Positions 16,172-26,011 of a DNA stretch of 64,000 bases are shown in pieces. The position numbers and the translations under genes were made by a program. Within the stretch, counting starts at the first letter, position 1; every line of letters begins with the position of its first letter. A model generated the notes under the pieces. The model ran no database searches and was not told the origin of the DNA. It saw only the letters and a program-made list of their open reading frames with translations. Source of the stretch: Posidoniimonas corsicana (GTDB lineage Bacteria; Planctomycetota; Planctomycetia; Pirellulales; Lacipirellulaceae); the NCBI RefSeq assembly GCF_007859765.1, contig NZ_SIHJ01000001.1:3265156-3329155 (forward strand), written 5' to 3'.

Positions 16172-17422
16172 CTAGCGCCGGCGTCTCAGGGCGGCGACCA
16201 CTCCGATCACCCCCAACCCGAGTGCGCCGGGCTCGGGCGCTGCGTCCGCCGCCGCGAGTTCGCCGAACGACGAGCCGTAGTTGGCGACCCACAAGTCGTA
16301 GTCGTCGGCGTCAATTGTGCCGCCCGTACCGTTGCCACCGAGCAAGTCGCCCTCGGATTCGCCAAGGTTGTCACGCCAGACGGTGTAGTCGGCGGCGTCG
16401 ACCGCCCCGTCGCCGTTGAAGTCGCCGGGGGCTGCTGGGCCGTCGCCTTCGCTAAGCAGGATGTTGTCGAAGACGAAGAACTCCTGATTGCTATTAGTCA
16501 TCCCAGAGAACGACAGCGTGAGAGTGGAGCCCGTGCCTGACAAGGCCGCAGTCAACGACTGGAAGTCATCGGTCAACATCGTGCCGGTAGTGGCGTCACC
16601 GTTCACGAAGAGTGGATCCTTGTAGGCCAGTCGTTCGACGTCGGTAAAGTCGCCACTCTGCACCGCGCGCTCTTCAACGACACCGCCCAACCCCTCGATC
16701 GGGATGAAGCCGTCTTGTGCTGTCGTGTCTCCGTCCAGACCGTTGTCGTCCGGGTGATACGTGACGTTGTTGAACGGTCCAACGCTGGTTAATTCGAGCC
16801 ATTCGGCCTCATCGAAGAACGGCGTGAAATAACGATCAAAGAAGCCGCCCGCCTCCATGGAGATCCCGTAGAAGACCGTTGGATTCGTACCATCGGCATC
16901 GATAGAGAAAGCGGACATCGAAGGGCCACCATCGATGGAGTAGGTAAACTCGAACGTGTCATCTCCGGCTTCAAAGTCTCCGACCATCGCCATGTCGATG
17001 CTAAGCTCAAGGTTGCTACGCCCTGATATGTCGAACGTCCACTCGGCGGTGACCGGACCAGAGTTGTCTCCGTTTTCTGTGTCGGCGAGCAGCACGACAT
17101 TGTCGATCTTGCCGTTCTCCAAGATCCCCATCGAATCCGGAGGGAAGTTTCCCGCGGAATCGTCTTGGACGTCAAACGGGATGTTGTCCGCGCGACTGAC
17201 GATGCCGTAGCGGTCAAAGATGCTGCCGCCTTCGGTGAAAGTGCCCTTGTCCGAGAATCCCGAGTTGTCGGGGGTGAAAACCTGAGTCGCAGCCGTGAAG
17301 CCGCCGTTTGTGGCGCCTCCATCAAAGTCCTCGCCTGCGAACGGCGTTGCCGCCGAAGCCGCCGTCGGCATAGCAACGACTAGACTCATCAACAGGGGAA
17401 TACTAACTCGGGTGTTCGTCAT
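16172..17422 (-). CDS. PEP-CTERM surface protein with dockerin-like domain
   Basis: 416 residues, ATG at 17422, signal peptide MTNTRVSIPLLMSLVVAMPTA. The body is an acidic, Gly/Asp-rich beta-sandwich of unknown specificity (EDFDGGATNGGF near the start and a concanavalin-like pattern). Near residue 340 comes a two-part dockerin-type segment (GDFNGDGAVDAADYTVWRDN then GTIDADDYDLWVANYG), then the PEP-CTERM tail (APEPGALGLGVIGVVAALRRRR). Such proteins are exported by Sec and processed by an exosortase encoded elsewhere. It precedes the nuclease pair on the same strand. Function beyond surface display is not visible. Confidence 0.85.
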   Translation of the reverse strand: MTNTRVSIPLLMSLVVAMPTAASAATPFAGEDFDGGATNGGFTAATQVFTPDNSGFSDKGTFTEGGSIFDRYGIVSRADNIPFDVQDDSAGNFPPDSMGILENGKIDNVVLLADTENGDNSGPVTAEWTFDISGRSNLELSIDMAMVGDFEAGDDTFEFTYSIDGGPSMSAFSIDADGTNPTVFYGISMEAGGFFDRYFTPFFDEAEWLELTSVGPFNNVTYHPDDNGLDGDTTAQDGFIPIEGLGGVVEERAVQSGDFTDVERLAYKDPLFVNGDATTGTMLTDDFQSLTAALSGTGSTLTLSFSGMTNSNQEFFVFDNILLSEGDGPAAPGDFNGDGAVDAADYTVWRDNLGESEGDLLGGNGTGGTIDADDYDLWVANYGSSFGELAAADAAPEPGALGLGVIGVVAALRRRR

Positions 17423-17916
17423 GGCAGATTGCTCCAGTGAGTTGTGAACCTTGCGGCGCGCAGCACCGACGCCGTTGCGGTGGGTTGCCCTTCACGCGCG
17501 GGCGTTGCGGCCTAGGTGAGCTGGGACGGCCTGGGAAGCAGCCTCATACTATACCGCAACACGTTCCTTTCCATCCAGCATCCAACCGTGAAGTATCCGC
17601 GAAGAATGCCTGCGGCAGACCGAAGACCTCGTGCTCCAACGCGAGATTACCGGCATCTGGCCACATCCGGCCACTTGCAGTGGATCCACAATGAGTGATT
17701 GCCCGAAGTCGACGCAAAGGATTCGGCACGCGCGAGACGACGGCTCTCCGCACCAATCGGCTGACTCACGTCGCGTGCCCTCAAGCCAACCGCTCACGTC
17801 CGCGATCGATGGTCTACCGGAATTTAGCGATAGCGAGTTACCCCTACGCACGTTAGCGTTACAATCAGTGGTTTGAACAACAGGCAGGAGTGCACCACTT
17901 CGCATCCGAGGCAATC
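17423..17916. other. Divergent intergenic region
   Basis: 494 bases between the PEP-CTERM gene (minus) and the DUF1559 gene (plus). No gene with coding character was found. It should hold both promoters. Near 17850-17860, TTAGCGTTACAAT resembles a -10 region for the DUF1559 gene, but no matching -35 was convincing. Confidence 0.5.
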
Positions 17917-19059
17917 ATGCGACGCATCGGTTTTACGCTCGTCGAGCTTCTAGTTGTCATTGCGATAATTGGCGTCCTGATCGCCTTGCTTCTGCCGGCG
18001 GTGCAGTCGGCCCGCGAAGCCGCCCGACGGACGCAGTGCGTTAACAACGTCAAGCAGATGGCGCTTGGGGCCATCAACTACGAGAGCGGCCAGGGACGCT
18101 TCCCGCCCGGCCGACTCGCGCCAGACTGGGTGATCGGCTCGACCGAGCGTGCCCTCGGCTACACCGCCTACGAGTCGGTCACGCCAAGCACGAAGACCGG
18201 GTTCTTTTCTGTCCACATCTGGCTCCTGCCCTACATGGAGGAAGGAAACGTCTACGACCTGATCGACTTCAGCCTCGGCCAGGTTAAGAAGATGCAGAAT
18301 CCAACCAACCCGCACTTCGCCGCGTACTCGACGGCAAAGGATCTGTTCCTCTGTCCTAGCGACGGCAACACCGGGATTATCGTTTCGGAGAACAACTACC
18401 GGTCCAACTTCGGCGGCAGCACCCCTGGCGCCGGCGGCCGCACCGGTCAGAAGGGCAGCGCGGCGTACCGTGAACTCCCGTCCGAGACCTGGCATGTCGG
18501 AGGCAACGGCGCATTCACGAGCGGGGCGAAGGGGTTGAAGCTAGGCAAGTACTCCGACGGCCTCTCCAAGACAGCCTTCTTCTCCGAACGCATCAAGGGC
18601 AGCGGGCACGACTACGAGACTGGCGCCTCTGCCGTGCCGACGCGAGCCGACATGCTACGCTGTCAGAACTCCACCTTGGTCAGCCCCAATGCGGACGTAG
18701 CGGCTTTCAACCAAGCGTTCGCATCGGAGAGCACGCCCCCAACGCAGCCAATGACATTTGTGTTCGGCGGCGCCGGACGATGGATAGGCGACTGGTCCAA
18801 CGGCTGGCCCTTCGCAGGATACGACAGCTCGCAGTACAACCACGTCGCGCCCCCCAACTGGTCCGGGATTGATTGCGGCGTCAACTCCATCCCCGACGCG
18901 CCTCACGAGCACGCCGTCGTTGCGGCAAGAAGCGACCATCCTGGCGGCGTTAACGTTGGCTATGGCGATGGGCATGTCGAGTTCGTGACTGACGGCGTCG
19001 ATCTCAATGTCTGGAGAGCGGCCGGGTCAAGAAACGGCGGCGAGACGTTCCCCGAGTGA
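17917..19059 (+). CDS. DUF1559 pseudopilin-like protein
   Basis: 380 residues. The ATG at 17917 follows GAGG by six bases; a GTG at 17890 is in frame but its ribosome site would abut the codon. The N-terminus is a type IV pilin-like prepilin signal: [20 protein letters not shown], with cleavage expected before FTLVE and Glu5 present, then [17 protein letters not shown]. The C-terminal DUF1559 domain ends with the family's [17 protein letters not shown] block (DUF1559 / SBP_bac_10). DUF1559 proteins are a large planctomycete expansion thought to use the type II secretion/pilus machinery; individual roles are unknown. The PhnD-like gene follows 75 bp downstream. Confidence 0.95.
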   Translation: MRRIGFTLVELLVVIAIIGVLIALLLPAVQSAREAARRTQCVNNVKQMALGAINYESGQGRFPPGRLAPDWVIGSTERALGYTAYESVTPSTKTGFFSVHIWLLPYMEEGNVYDLIDFSLGQVKKMQNPTNPHFAAYSTAKDLFLCPSDGNTGIIVSENNYRSNFGGSTPGAGGRTGQKGSAAYRELPSETWHVGGNGAFTSGAKGLKLGKYSDGLSKTAFFSERIKGSGHDYETGASAVPTRADMLRCQNSTLVSPNADVAAFNQAFASESTPPTQPMTFVFGGAGRWIGDWSNGWPFAGYDSSQYNHVAPPNWSGIDCGVNSIPDAPHEHAVVAARSDHPGGVNVGYGDGHVEFVTDGVDLNVWRAAGSRNGGETFPE

Positions 19060-19134
19060 CAACGGCCCCAGCTAGCAGGGGTCTTCAAAGCTCGATCTGT
19101 AACTCTTCCTTTCACTCGATTAGGGGCGTTGTTG

Positions 19135-20220
19135 ATGAATCCGCACGACGATCGGGCCCAGGGCACGTCGCTCCTAAGAATACTGGCTGTCGCGATCCCC
19201 GTGGCTCTGTTCACCGCCGTTGCCGTGCACCTGTGGGGCAATTCCCTCCGCGAGTCCGCCACCGCGCAGCTCAACCGCGACGTGCTTTCAACCATGCTGC
19301 CGAACTGGGCGGAGGGCGGAGAGGTAGCCGATCTGTATGAAGACGCCGACAAGGATCTCGTCGCGGACACTCCTGAGGACGAAGGACTGCTGCAGCAGCC
19401 CGAGTCGCTGGTCTTCTCCTACATCGCAAGCTCCAAAGAAAGCAGACCTGAATCGGCAGGAGGCCAGTGGGACGCACTCCTGTCCGCAATCGACAGCGCG
19501 ACCAGCAAGCCGGTCACCGTGGTTGAGTTTGAGCAACTGAACGAGCAGCTCGAGGCGATGCGTCGCGGTCAGATCCACATCCTCGGCCTCGGCACCGGCG
19601 CCGCACCGCTTGCGGTGCAGACGGCGGGATTTGTGCCGCTGTGCACCATGGCGAACGCCGACGGCGAGGTAGGCTACAAAATGGTGCTGCTGACCTCGGC
19701 CGACAGCGGCATCAAGGAGCTGGCCGACGTCAAAGGACGCAAGGTCGTGTTCGTGCGTCCCACCTCCAACTCCGGGTTCAAGGCCGCGTTTGTGCAGCTG
19801 TACGACGACGCCGGCCTCCTTCCCGAGCAGGACTACGAGTGGAGCTTTTCGCTGTCGCATGAATCCTCCGTGCACGACGTGCTGTCTGGCGCCGCCGACG
19901 TCGCCCCGGTGGCTAGCGACATCCTCGCCAAGATGGTCGAACAGGGGGATGTGGACGAGTCTCAGTACCGCGTCATCTACAAGTCGGAGGCATTCCCGCC
20001 AGCCGTGATTGGGTGCGCCCACAACCTGCCCGCAGGTATGATTGAGCAGATCCGTTCAACCCTGATCGGGCTCGATTGGGACGGAACCGGGCTGGAAGAA
20101 CAGTTCGGCCCTATGGGCGCCGCCAGATTTGTCGAAGTGAACTACAAGAACGACTGGGCCAACATCCGCCGCATCGATGACGCCGTCCGGCGTCTGGCGA
20201 CTCCGCGCGGCCCACAGTAG
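19135..20220 (+). CDS. Membrane-anchored PhnD-type phosphate/phosphonate binding protein
   Basis: 361 residues from the ATG at 19135 with AGGGGCG about eight bases upstream. One N-terminal membrane anchor (LLRILAVAIPVALFTAVAVHLW) is followed by a periplasmic-binding-protein type 2 fold: EQLNEQLEAMRRGQIHILGLGTGAAPLAVQTAGF, LADVKGRKVVFVRPTSNSGFKA and YKSEAFPPAVIGCAHNLP (each shown to 20 residues or less within its stretch) match PhnD-family binding proteins. No permease or ATPase gene is adjacent, so it may serve as an orphan sensor or pair with a transporter elsewhere. Ligand not determined by sequence. Confidence 0.82.
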   Translation: MNPHDDRAQGTSLLRILAVAIPVALFTAVAVHLWGNSLRESATAQLNRDVLSTMLPNWAEGGEVADLYEDADKDLVADTPEDEGLLQQPESLVFSYIASSKESRPESAGGQWDALLSAIDSATSKPVTVVEFEQLNEQLEAMRRGQIHILGLGTGAAPLAVQTAGFVPLCTMANADGEVGYKMVLLTSADSGIKELADVKGRKVVFVRPTSNSGFKAAFVQLYDDAGLLPEQDYEWSFSLSHESSVHDVLSGAADVAPVASDILAKMVEQGDVDESQYRVIYKSEAFPPAVIGCAHNLPAGMIEQIRSTLIGLDWDGTGLEEQFGPMGAARFVEVNYKNDWANIRRIDDAVRRLATPRGPQ

Positions 20221-20355
20221 GTGCGGGGACTCGGCTACCTACACCCGGTTCGCCCTCATGGCGCCGAGTGTCCTCCCGCCTGGTAAGCCCTTGCAGAGCA
20301 AGGCGTTGGCCTCGGCGCCCATGGTCAGGGTGCTGTTCTTTTCTACACTAGTGAG

Positions 20356-23300
20356 GTGAACGCGCCCGCCGCCATCCCCGACGACGCCCTCGCCGGCTTC
20401 CACGAACCAACCCGCGCCTGGTTCCGTGAGTCGTTCACCTCGCCGACCAAGGCGCAACGGCTGGCGTGGCCAGCAATTGGCTCGGGCGAGAGCACGCTGC
20501 TGCTGGCGCCGACCGGGTCGGGCAAGACGCTGGCGGCGTTCTTGTCGCTGCTCGACCGGCTGATGTTCGAGCCCGTCGAACCAGCCGACGCTCCGCCGCG
20601 GCAAACCAATCAGCATGCGCGGGTGCTCTACATCTCGCCGCTCAAAGCCCTGGGCGTCGACGTCGACCGTAACCTGCGGGCGCCGATCGCCGGCGTCCGT
20701 GCCGCGGCAGAGCGAATGGGCCAGCCGTTCCGCCAACCGGAAGTCGCGATCCGCACGGGCGACACCGACCAGCGCGAGCGGCAGCGGATCGCTCGCAACC
20801 CGCCCGACATCCTGATCACCACGCCGGAGTCGCTCTACCTGATGCTGACGAGCCGGGCGAGCGGTGTGCTGTCGCGGGTCGAGGCGGTGATCATCGACGA
20901 GATCCACGTGATGGTCCCGTCGAAACGCGGTTCGCACCTGTTCCTGTCGCTCGAGCGGCTTGAGCGGCTGCGGCGTGTGACCGCTGAGTCGGACGGGCGG
21001 GCCTGCCCGCCGCTGCAACGGGTCGGCCTGTCCGCGACGCAGCGGCCACTCGACGAGATTGCCCGGTTGCTCGGCGGCGCCGACGCCACGGCCGACCCGG
21101 AGCAGCCGGTTCGGCCGCGTCCGGTCCGCGTGGTAGACGCCAGCGAGCCCAAGCGGCTCGCGATCCGCGTCGAGATGCCGGTAGAAGACCTTGCCAAGCA
21201 AGCGATGCCGCGGCACGTGTTCCTCGGAGACGATGAGGTCGACCAGAGCCGCCAGGCCCGCTTCCCCAGCGGGTTCGACGCGGAGGCCTCCGCCGATCCG
21301 CCCACTGGCAATGGCGCCGAGAACGCCAATGCCGCGATGGGCCCTTCTTCGCCCAGCATCTGGCCGGCGATCCACCCACGGCTGCTGGAGCTGATCCGAG
21401 CGCACCGCTCGACGATGATCTTCGTCAACAGCCGCCGGCTGGCCGAACGACTGGCGAACGCACTCAATGAGCTCGCCAACGAGGAGTCGGCCAAGGACGA
21501 GCTTGATCGCGGGCAGCAAGACGACGCCGTCCGCCAGCCGGTGGAGATCTGCCTGGCCCACCACGGCAGTGTGGCCAAGGACAAGCGGGCGCAGATCGAA
21601 GACCGGCTGAAGCGGGGCCAGCTGCCGGCGATCATCGCGACCAGCTCGCTGGAGCTCGGCATCGATATGGGCGCGGTCGACCTGGTCATCCAGATCGAGG
21701 CCCCCCCGACCATCGCGTCCGGCATCCAGCGCATCGGCCGTAGCGGTCGGGGCGTGGACCTGCTGTCCAACGGGGTCATCTTCCCCAAGTACCGCGGCGA
21801 TCTGCTGGCGTGCGCGGGGGCGACCGGGCGGATGCTCGCCGGGCACGTCGAGGAAACCTATTACCCACGGAACCCTCTCGACCTGCTCGCGCAGCAGCTG
21901 GTGGCGATCGTCTCGGACGGGCCGATCGACGTCGACGAGCTGTACGCCATGGTCCGGGGCGCCGCGCCGTTTGCCGACCTGCCGAGGTCTTCGTTCGAGG
22001 GGGTGCTGGACCTGCTTTCGGGGCGGTACCCGTCGGACGAGTTCGCCGAGCTCAAGCCCCGCGTCACGTGGGACCGGCTCGGCGGCGTGGTCTCGCCGCG
22101 CAACACCTCGCGGCGGATCGCGGTGCTCAACGGCGGCACGATCCCCGACCGCGGGCTGTACGGCGTGTTCCTGGTCGGCGACGGGCCGGGCGGCACGGGC
22201 GGCAGCCGCGTCGGCGAGCTCGACGAGGAGATGGTGTTCGAGACCCACGCCGGCGACGTCTTCCTGCTGGGCGCTAGCAGCTGGCGCGTGCTGGAGATCG
22301 ACAAGGACCGCGTGCTGGTCGCGCCCGCGCCGGGCGAGCCGGGCAAGATGCCCTTCTGGCGGGGCGACGGGCCGGGCCGTCCGCTCGAGTTCGGCAAGGC
22401 GATCGGGCGGCTGGCCGGCGAGCTCGCCCGCGGCGAGCCGGCCGAGCTGATCGACCAGCTCACCAACCAGCACGCGCTCGACGCCGAGGCGGCCGGCGCG
22501 CTCCTGGAATACGTACGCGACCAGGGCGAGGCAACCGGCGAACCGCCGAGCGACAACGCGGTGATCGTCGAGTCGTTCCTCGACGAGATCGGCGACTGGC
22601 GGGTCTGCGTGCTCTCGCCGCTGGGGTCCCGCGTGCACGCGCCGTGGGCGATGGCGGTCGCCGCGCGGCTGCGTGAGGAGGACTTTGGCGAGATCGACTA
22701 CAGCTGGACCGACGACGGCATGATCTTCCGCCTGCCGGAGACCCCCGAGCCGCCGCCCGTTGAGCTGTTCGTGCCCAAGTCGGACGAGGTGGAGGACCGC
22801 GTCACCTCGCAGGTGGGGTCGACCGCGATGTTCGCCGCCCGCTTCCGCGAGAACGCCGCCCGCGCGTTGCTGCTCCCCAAGCGTCAGCCCGGCCGCCGCT
22901 CGCCGCTGTGGATGCAGCGCCGCCGCGCGGCCGACCTGCTGGCGGTGGCCTCCCGCTACCCGAGCTTCCCGATACTGCTGGAAACCTACCGCGAGTGCCT
23001 GCGCGACGTGTTCGACCTGCCCGGGTTGATCGCGGTGCTGAAGGACATCGAGCGGCGGGCCATCCGCGTCGAGGCCGTCACGCTGAAGCAGCCCTCGCCG
23101 TTCGCCGCTTCACTGCTGTTCAACTACGTTGGCAACTTCGTTTACGAGGGCGACGCGCCGCTCGCCGAGCGTCGCGCCCAGGCGCTCGCGCTGGATCACT
23201 CGCAGCTCCGCGAGCTGCTGGGCGCCTCGGAGCTGCGCGAGCTGCTCAGCGGCGAGGTGATTGACCAGCTGACCCTGGAGCTGCAGCGGCTGGCCGAGCC

Positions 23301-25134
23301 GAGCTGCCGCCACGCCGACGCGGTTCACGATCTGCTCCTTTCGCTCGGGGACCTGACGTTCGAGGAGTTGTGGGCACGGTGCAGCCACGCCGACGCGACC
23401 GAGCAGGACCTGGTTGCCTGGCTCGACGAGCTGCAGGCGGCTCGTCGCGTGCTGCGGGTCCGCATCGCGGGCGAAGAGCGGTACGCCGCCGCCGAGGACG
23501 CCGCGCGGCTGCGCGACGCGCTCGGCGTGGCCCCGCCCGGTGGCCTGCCAGCGGCGTTCCTGGAAGCGGTCGCCGCGCCGCTCGGCGACCTGCTCTCCCG
23601 CTACGCCCGCACCCACGGCCCCTTCCAGGCGTCGGAGGCGGCCGCCCGGTTCGCGCTCGGCGAGGCGCCGGTCCGCAGCGCCCTCGAGCAGCTCCGCGAC
23701 GCCGGCCGGCTGGTCGAGGGCGAGTTCCTGCCCGGCCGACGCGGCCGCGAGTGGTGCGACGCCGGTGTGCTCCGCACGATCAAACGCCGCTCGCTGGCCG
23801 AGCTCCGCCAGCAGGTCGAGGCCGTGCCCGCCGAGTCCTACGCCCGCTTCCTGCCGGTCTGGCACGGCCTGACCAACCGCCGCGGCGGGCTGGACGGTGT
23901 GCTGGACGCGGTTGAGCAGTTGCAGGGCGCGCCGCTGCCGGCCAGCGTGCTGGAGCAGCAGATCCTCCCCGCGCGGGTCGGTGACTACTCGCCCGGCATG
24001 CTGGACGAGCTGTTCGTCGCCGGCGAGGTCGCCTGGCAGGGCGTCGAGAGCGTCGGCATGACCGACGGCCGCATCGCGCTCTACCTGGCGGACCAGCTCC
24101 CACTGCTCGGGCGACTCCCGGCGCCGGCCGACCCGCAAGAAGACCCGCTGGCCGCACGGTTGCTCGAGCTCTTCGCCGAGCGCGGCGCGCTGTTCTTCGA
24201 CGAGCTGACCCGCGCCACCGGCGCCTTCCCGAACGACGTGCTCGCCGCGTTGTGGCGGCTGGTCTGGCGTGGCGAGCTCAGCAACGACACCCTCGCACCG
24301 CTCCGCTCGCTGGTCGCCAGCGGCGGCGGCAAGTCCCGTGAGGCGGTCGGCGCCGCCACGCGGCGGGGCCGCCGCGCATACCGCTCGCGGCGCCGCGCGC
24401 GGCTGCCCGGTTCCGAGGGCCGCTGGTCGCTGCTTCCAATCAGCGCCGACGACGCCACGCCCACCCGCCGGGTCACGGCCCTGGCGGCTCAATTGGTCGA
24501 GCGGCATGGCGTCCTCACGCGTGATCAGATTGGCCGGGAACAAATCGAGGGCGGCTTTTCGGCGGTCTACCCGGTGCTCAAGGCGATGGAGGAGGCCGGC
24601 AAGGTCCGCCGCGGCTACTTTGTCGAGGGCCAGGGCGGCGCGCAGTTCGCCGCGGCCGGCGCCGACGACCTGCTCCGCTCCGCCCCGCGCGACGACGAGC
24701 AGCCGCTGCTGCTGGCCGCCACCGACCCCGCCAACGCGTACGGCGCCTCGCTGCCGTGGCCCACAAGCCCCGACGAGTCTGCCCGCCCGCAACGCGCCGC
24801 CGGCGCCCGCGTGGTGCTGCTGGCGGGCGAGCTGCTGGGGTACCTCGGCCGCGGCGACCGTTCGCTCACTACGTTCCTCTCCGAGGACGAGGCCCGCCGC
24901 GGCGAGCAGGCCCGGCAGCTCGCCGCCTGCCTGGCCGAGTCCGCCCGCTCGCACCGCTCGCTGCTGCTCGCCGAGATCGACAAGCGGTCGGCCATCACCT
25001 CGCCGCTAGCGCCCGTGTTCACCGCCGCGGGTTTCACCGCCACCACCCGCGGGCTGCTGTGCCGCAGCGACTTCATGTCGGGGCAGCCCCCGCGGCGGCG
25101 GGCCGCTTCGTTCGACGACCCCACGACCTCCTAG
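20356..25134 (+). CDS. lhr: Lhr-type ATP-dependent helicase, full length
   Basis: Superfamily 2 helicase linked to DNA repair. 1,592 residues from a GTG at 20356, the usual size of long Lhr proteins. Motifs in order: Q-motif region SFTSPTKAQRLAWPAI, Walker A APTGSGKT (51-58), LYISPLKALGVDV, ITTPESLYLML, DEIH box (about residue 180), GLSATQRP, then helicase C with MIFVNSRRLAERL, AHHGSVAKDKR, ATSSLELGIDMGAVDL and QRIGRSGRG. A winged-helix and beta-barrel region and the long Lhr C-terminal domain fill the remainder. A Nei-type glycosylase gene begins 15 bp after its stop, a pairing also found in mycobacteria (Rv3296-Rv3297), supporting a joint repair role. Confidence 0.95.
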   Translation: MNAPAAIPDDALAGFHEPTRAWFRESFTSPTKAQRLAWPAIGSGESTLLLAPTGSGKTLAAFLSLLDRLMFEPVEPADAPPRQTNQHARVLYISPLKALGVDVDRNLRAPIAGVRAAAERMGQPFRQPEVAIRTGDTDQRERQRIARNPPDILITTPESLYLMLTSRASGVLSRVEAVIIDEIHVMVPSKRGSHLFLSLERLERLRRVTAESDGRACPPLQRVGLSATQRPLDEIARLLGGADATADPEQPVRPRPVRVVDASEPKRLAIRVEMPVEDLAKQAMPRHVFLGDDEVDQSRQARFPSGFDAEASADPPTGNGAENANAAMGPSSPSIWPAIHPRLLELIRAHRSTMIFVNSRRLAERLANALNELANEESAKDELDRGQQDDAVRQPVEICLAHHGSVAKDKRAQIEDRLKRGQLPAIIATSSLELGIDMGAVDLVIQIEAPPTIASGIQRIGRSGRGVDLLSNGVIFPKYRGDLLACAGATGRMLAGHVEETYYPRNPLDLLAQQLVAIVSDGPIDVDELYAMVRGAAPFADLPRSSFEGVLDLLSGRYPSDEFAELKPRVTWDRLGGVVSPRNTSRRIAVLNGGTIPDRGLYGVFLVGDGPGGTGGSRVGELDEEMVFETHAGDVFLLGASSWRVLEIDKDRVLVAPAPGEPGKMPFWRGDGPGRPLEFGKAIGRLAGELARGEPAELIDQLTNQHALDAEAAGALLEYVRDQGEATGEPPSDNAVIVESFLDEIGDWRVCVLSPLGSRVHAPWAMAVAARLREEDFGEIDYSWTDDGMIFRLPETPEPPPVELFVPKSDEVEDRVTSQVGSTAMFAARFRENAARALLLPKRQPGRRSPLWMQRRRAADLLAVASRYPSFPILLETYRECLRDVFDLPGLIAVLKDIERRAIRVEAVTLKQPSPFAASLLFNYVGNFVYEGDAPLAERRAQALALDHSQLRELLGASELRELLSGEVIDQLTLELQRLAEPSCRHADAVHDLLLSLGDLTFEELWARCSHADATEQDLVAWLDELQAARRVLRVRIAGEERYAAAEDAARLRDALGVAPPGGLPAAFLEAVAAPLGDLLSRYARTHGPFQASEAAARFALGEAPVRSALEQLRDAGRLVEGEFLPGRRGREWCDAGVLRTIKRRSLAELRQQVEAVPAESYARFLPVWHGLTNRRGGLDGVLDAVEQLQGAPLPASVLEQQILPARVGDYSPGMLDELFVAGEVAWQGVESVGMTDGRIALYLADQLPLLGRLPAPADPQEDPLAARLLELFAERGALFFDELTRATGAFPNDVLAALWRLVWRGELSNDTLAPLRSLVASGGGKSREAVGAATRRGRRAYRSRRRARLPGSEGRWSLLPISADDATPTRRVTALAAQLVERHGVLTRDQIGREQIEGGFSAVYPVLKAMEEAGKVRRGYFVEGQGGAQFAAAGADDLLRSAPRDDEQPLLLAATDPANAYGASLPWPTSPDESARPQRAAGARVVLLAGELLGYLGRGDRSLTTFLSEDEARRGEQARQLAACLAESARSHRSLLLAEIDKRSAITSPLAPVFTAAGFTATTRGLLCRSDFMSGQPPRRRAASFDDPTTS

Positions 25135-25149
25135 CTTGATCCCCCGTCC

Positions 25150-25959
25150 GTGCCCGAAGGCGACACCCTCTACCGCATCGCCGAGAACATCCGGCCTGTG
25201 CTCCAGGGCCAGGCCATCACGGCCGCGCTCAGCAACCCCTCGCCCCAGGTCCCGGCGATCGACGCGGCGTCGCTGGTCGGATGCACGATCACCTCGGTCG
25301 AAGCCCGCGGCAAGCACCTGCTGATCTCCCTCGACGACGACCGGGTCGTGCACTCGCACCTCGGCATGCACGGCTCGTGGCACGCCTACACGATCGGCGA
25401 GCCGTGGCGCAAGCCGGCGCGGCAGGCCGGCCTGGCCATGCGGACCGCGACGCACGAGGTCGTCAACTTCAACCCCAAGCTGCTCGAGCTGGTCACCGCC
25501 ACCACGCTCCGCCGCAACGACTACCTGCAGCGGCTCGGCCCCGACCTGATGCTGCCGGACGTCGACCTGCCGAGCATCCTCCCGCGGCTGCGGACGCACA
25601 ACGCCGCGCCGGTCGGCGAGGCGGTCATGAACCAGACGCTGCTGGCTGGCGTCGGCAACGTGTACAAATCCGAAACGCTGTTCCTCGCCCGCATCAACCC
25701 GTGGTCCCGCGTCGACGAGCTGGGCGACCAGCAGCTGCTCGACTACCTCCAGCTCACCCACCGGCTGATGCGGCTCAACCGGAAGTCGGGCAAACGCACC
25801 ACCCGCTTCGCCGGCGACGGCGTCCGCTTCTGGGTGTACGGCCGCAGCGGCCAGGCGTGCTTCGAGTGCGCCGACAAGGTCCGCATCCGCCGCCAGGGCG
25901 ACGCCGGCCGCACCACCTACTGGTGCCCCACCTGCCAGCAACCGCCCGCCGGCCGGTGA
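25150..25959 (+). CDS. nei: Nei-type DNA glycosylase / AP lyase
   Basis: Base-excision repair glycosylase of the Fpg/Nei family. 269 residues from a GTG at 25150, giving PEGDT after Met removal: Pro2 nucleophile and Glu3. The Lys of the beta-hairpin (EARGKHLLI) is kept, as is the helix-two-turn-helix (NQTLLAGVGNVYKSE). The C-terminal zinc finger is CFEC...CPTC with the family's Arg-containing loop (RRQGDAGRTTYWC). MPEGDT rather than MPELPE points to the endonuclease VIII branch. It lies 15 bp after lhr and is probably cotranscribed. Confidence 0.93.
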   Translation: MPEGDTLYRIAENIRPVLQGQAITAALSNPSPQVPAIDAASLVGCTITSVEARGKHLLISLDDDRVVHSHLGMHGSWHAYTIGEPWRKPARQAGLAMRTATHEVVNFNPKLLELVTATTLRRNDYLQRLGPDLMLPDVDLPSILPRLRTHNAAPVGEAVMNQTLLAGVGNVYKSETLFLARINPWSRVDELGDQQLLDYLQLTHRLMRLNRKSGKRTTRFAGDGVRFWVYGRSGQACFECADKVRIRRQGDAGRTTYWCPTCQQPPAGR

Positions 25960-25974
25960 CTACTGTCCGCTAGG

Positions 25975-26009
25975 GTTTTGTCCAAAAACACGCGCGGAGG
26001 GGACAAAAC
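25975..26009. repeat. GTTTTGTCC / GGACAAAAC hairpin
   Basis: Perfect 9-base inverted repeat (25975-25983 with 26001-26009), 17-base loop, 15 bases past the nei stop. The right arm abuts the insertion point of the IS. Same family as the hairpins near 2591 and 27091. Confidence 0.7.
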
Positions 26010-26011
26010 TA

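Noticed and set aside
20239-24954. Two long open frames antisense to lhr
   Set aside because: lhr motifs are continuous on the plus strand; the antisense frames have no recognisable domain.
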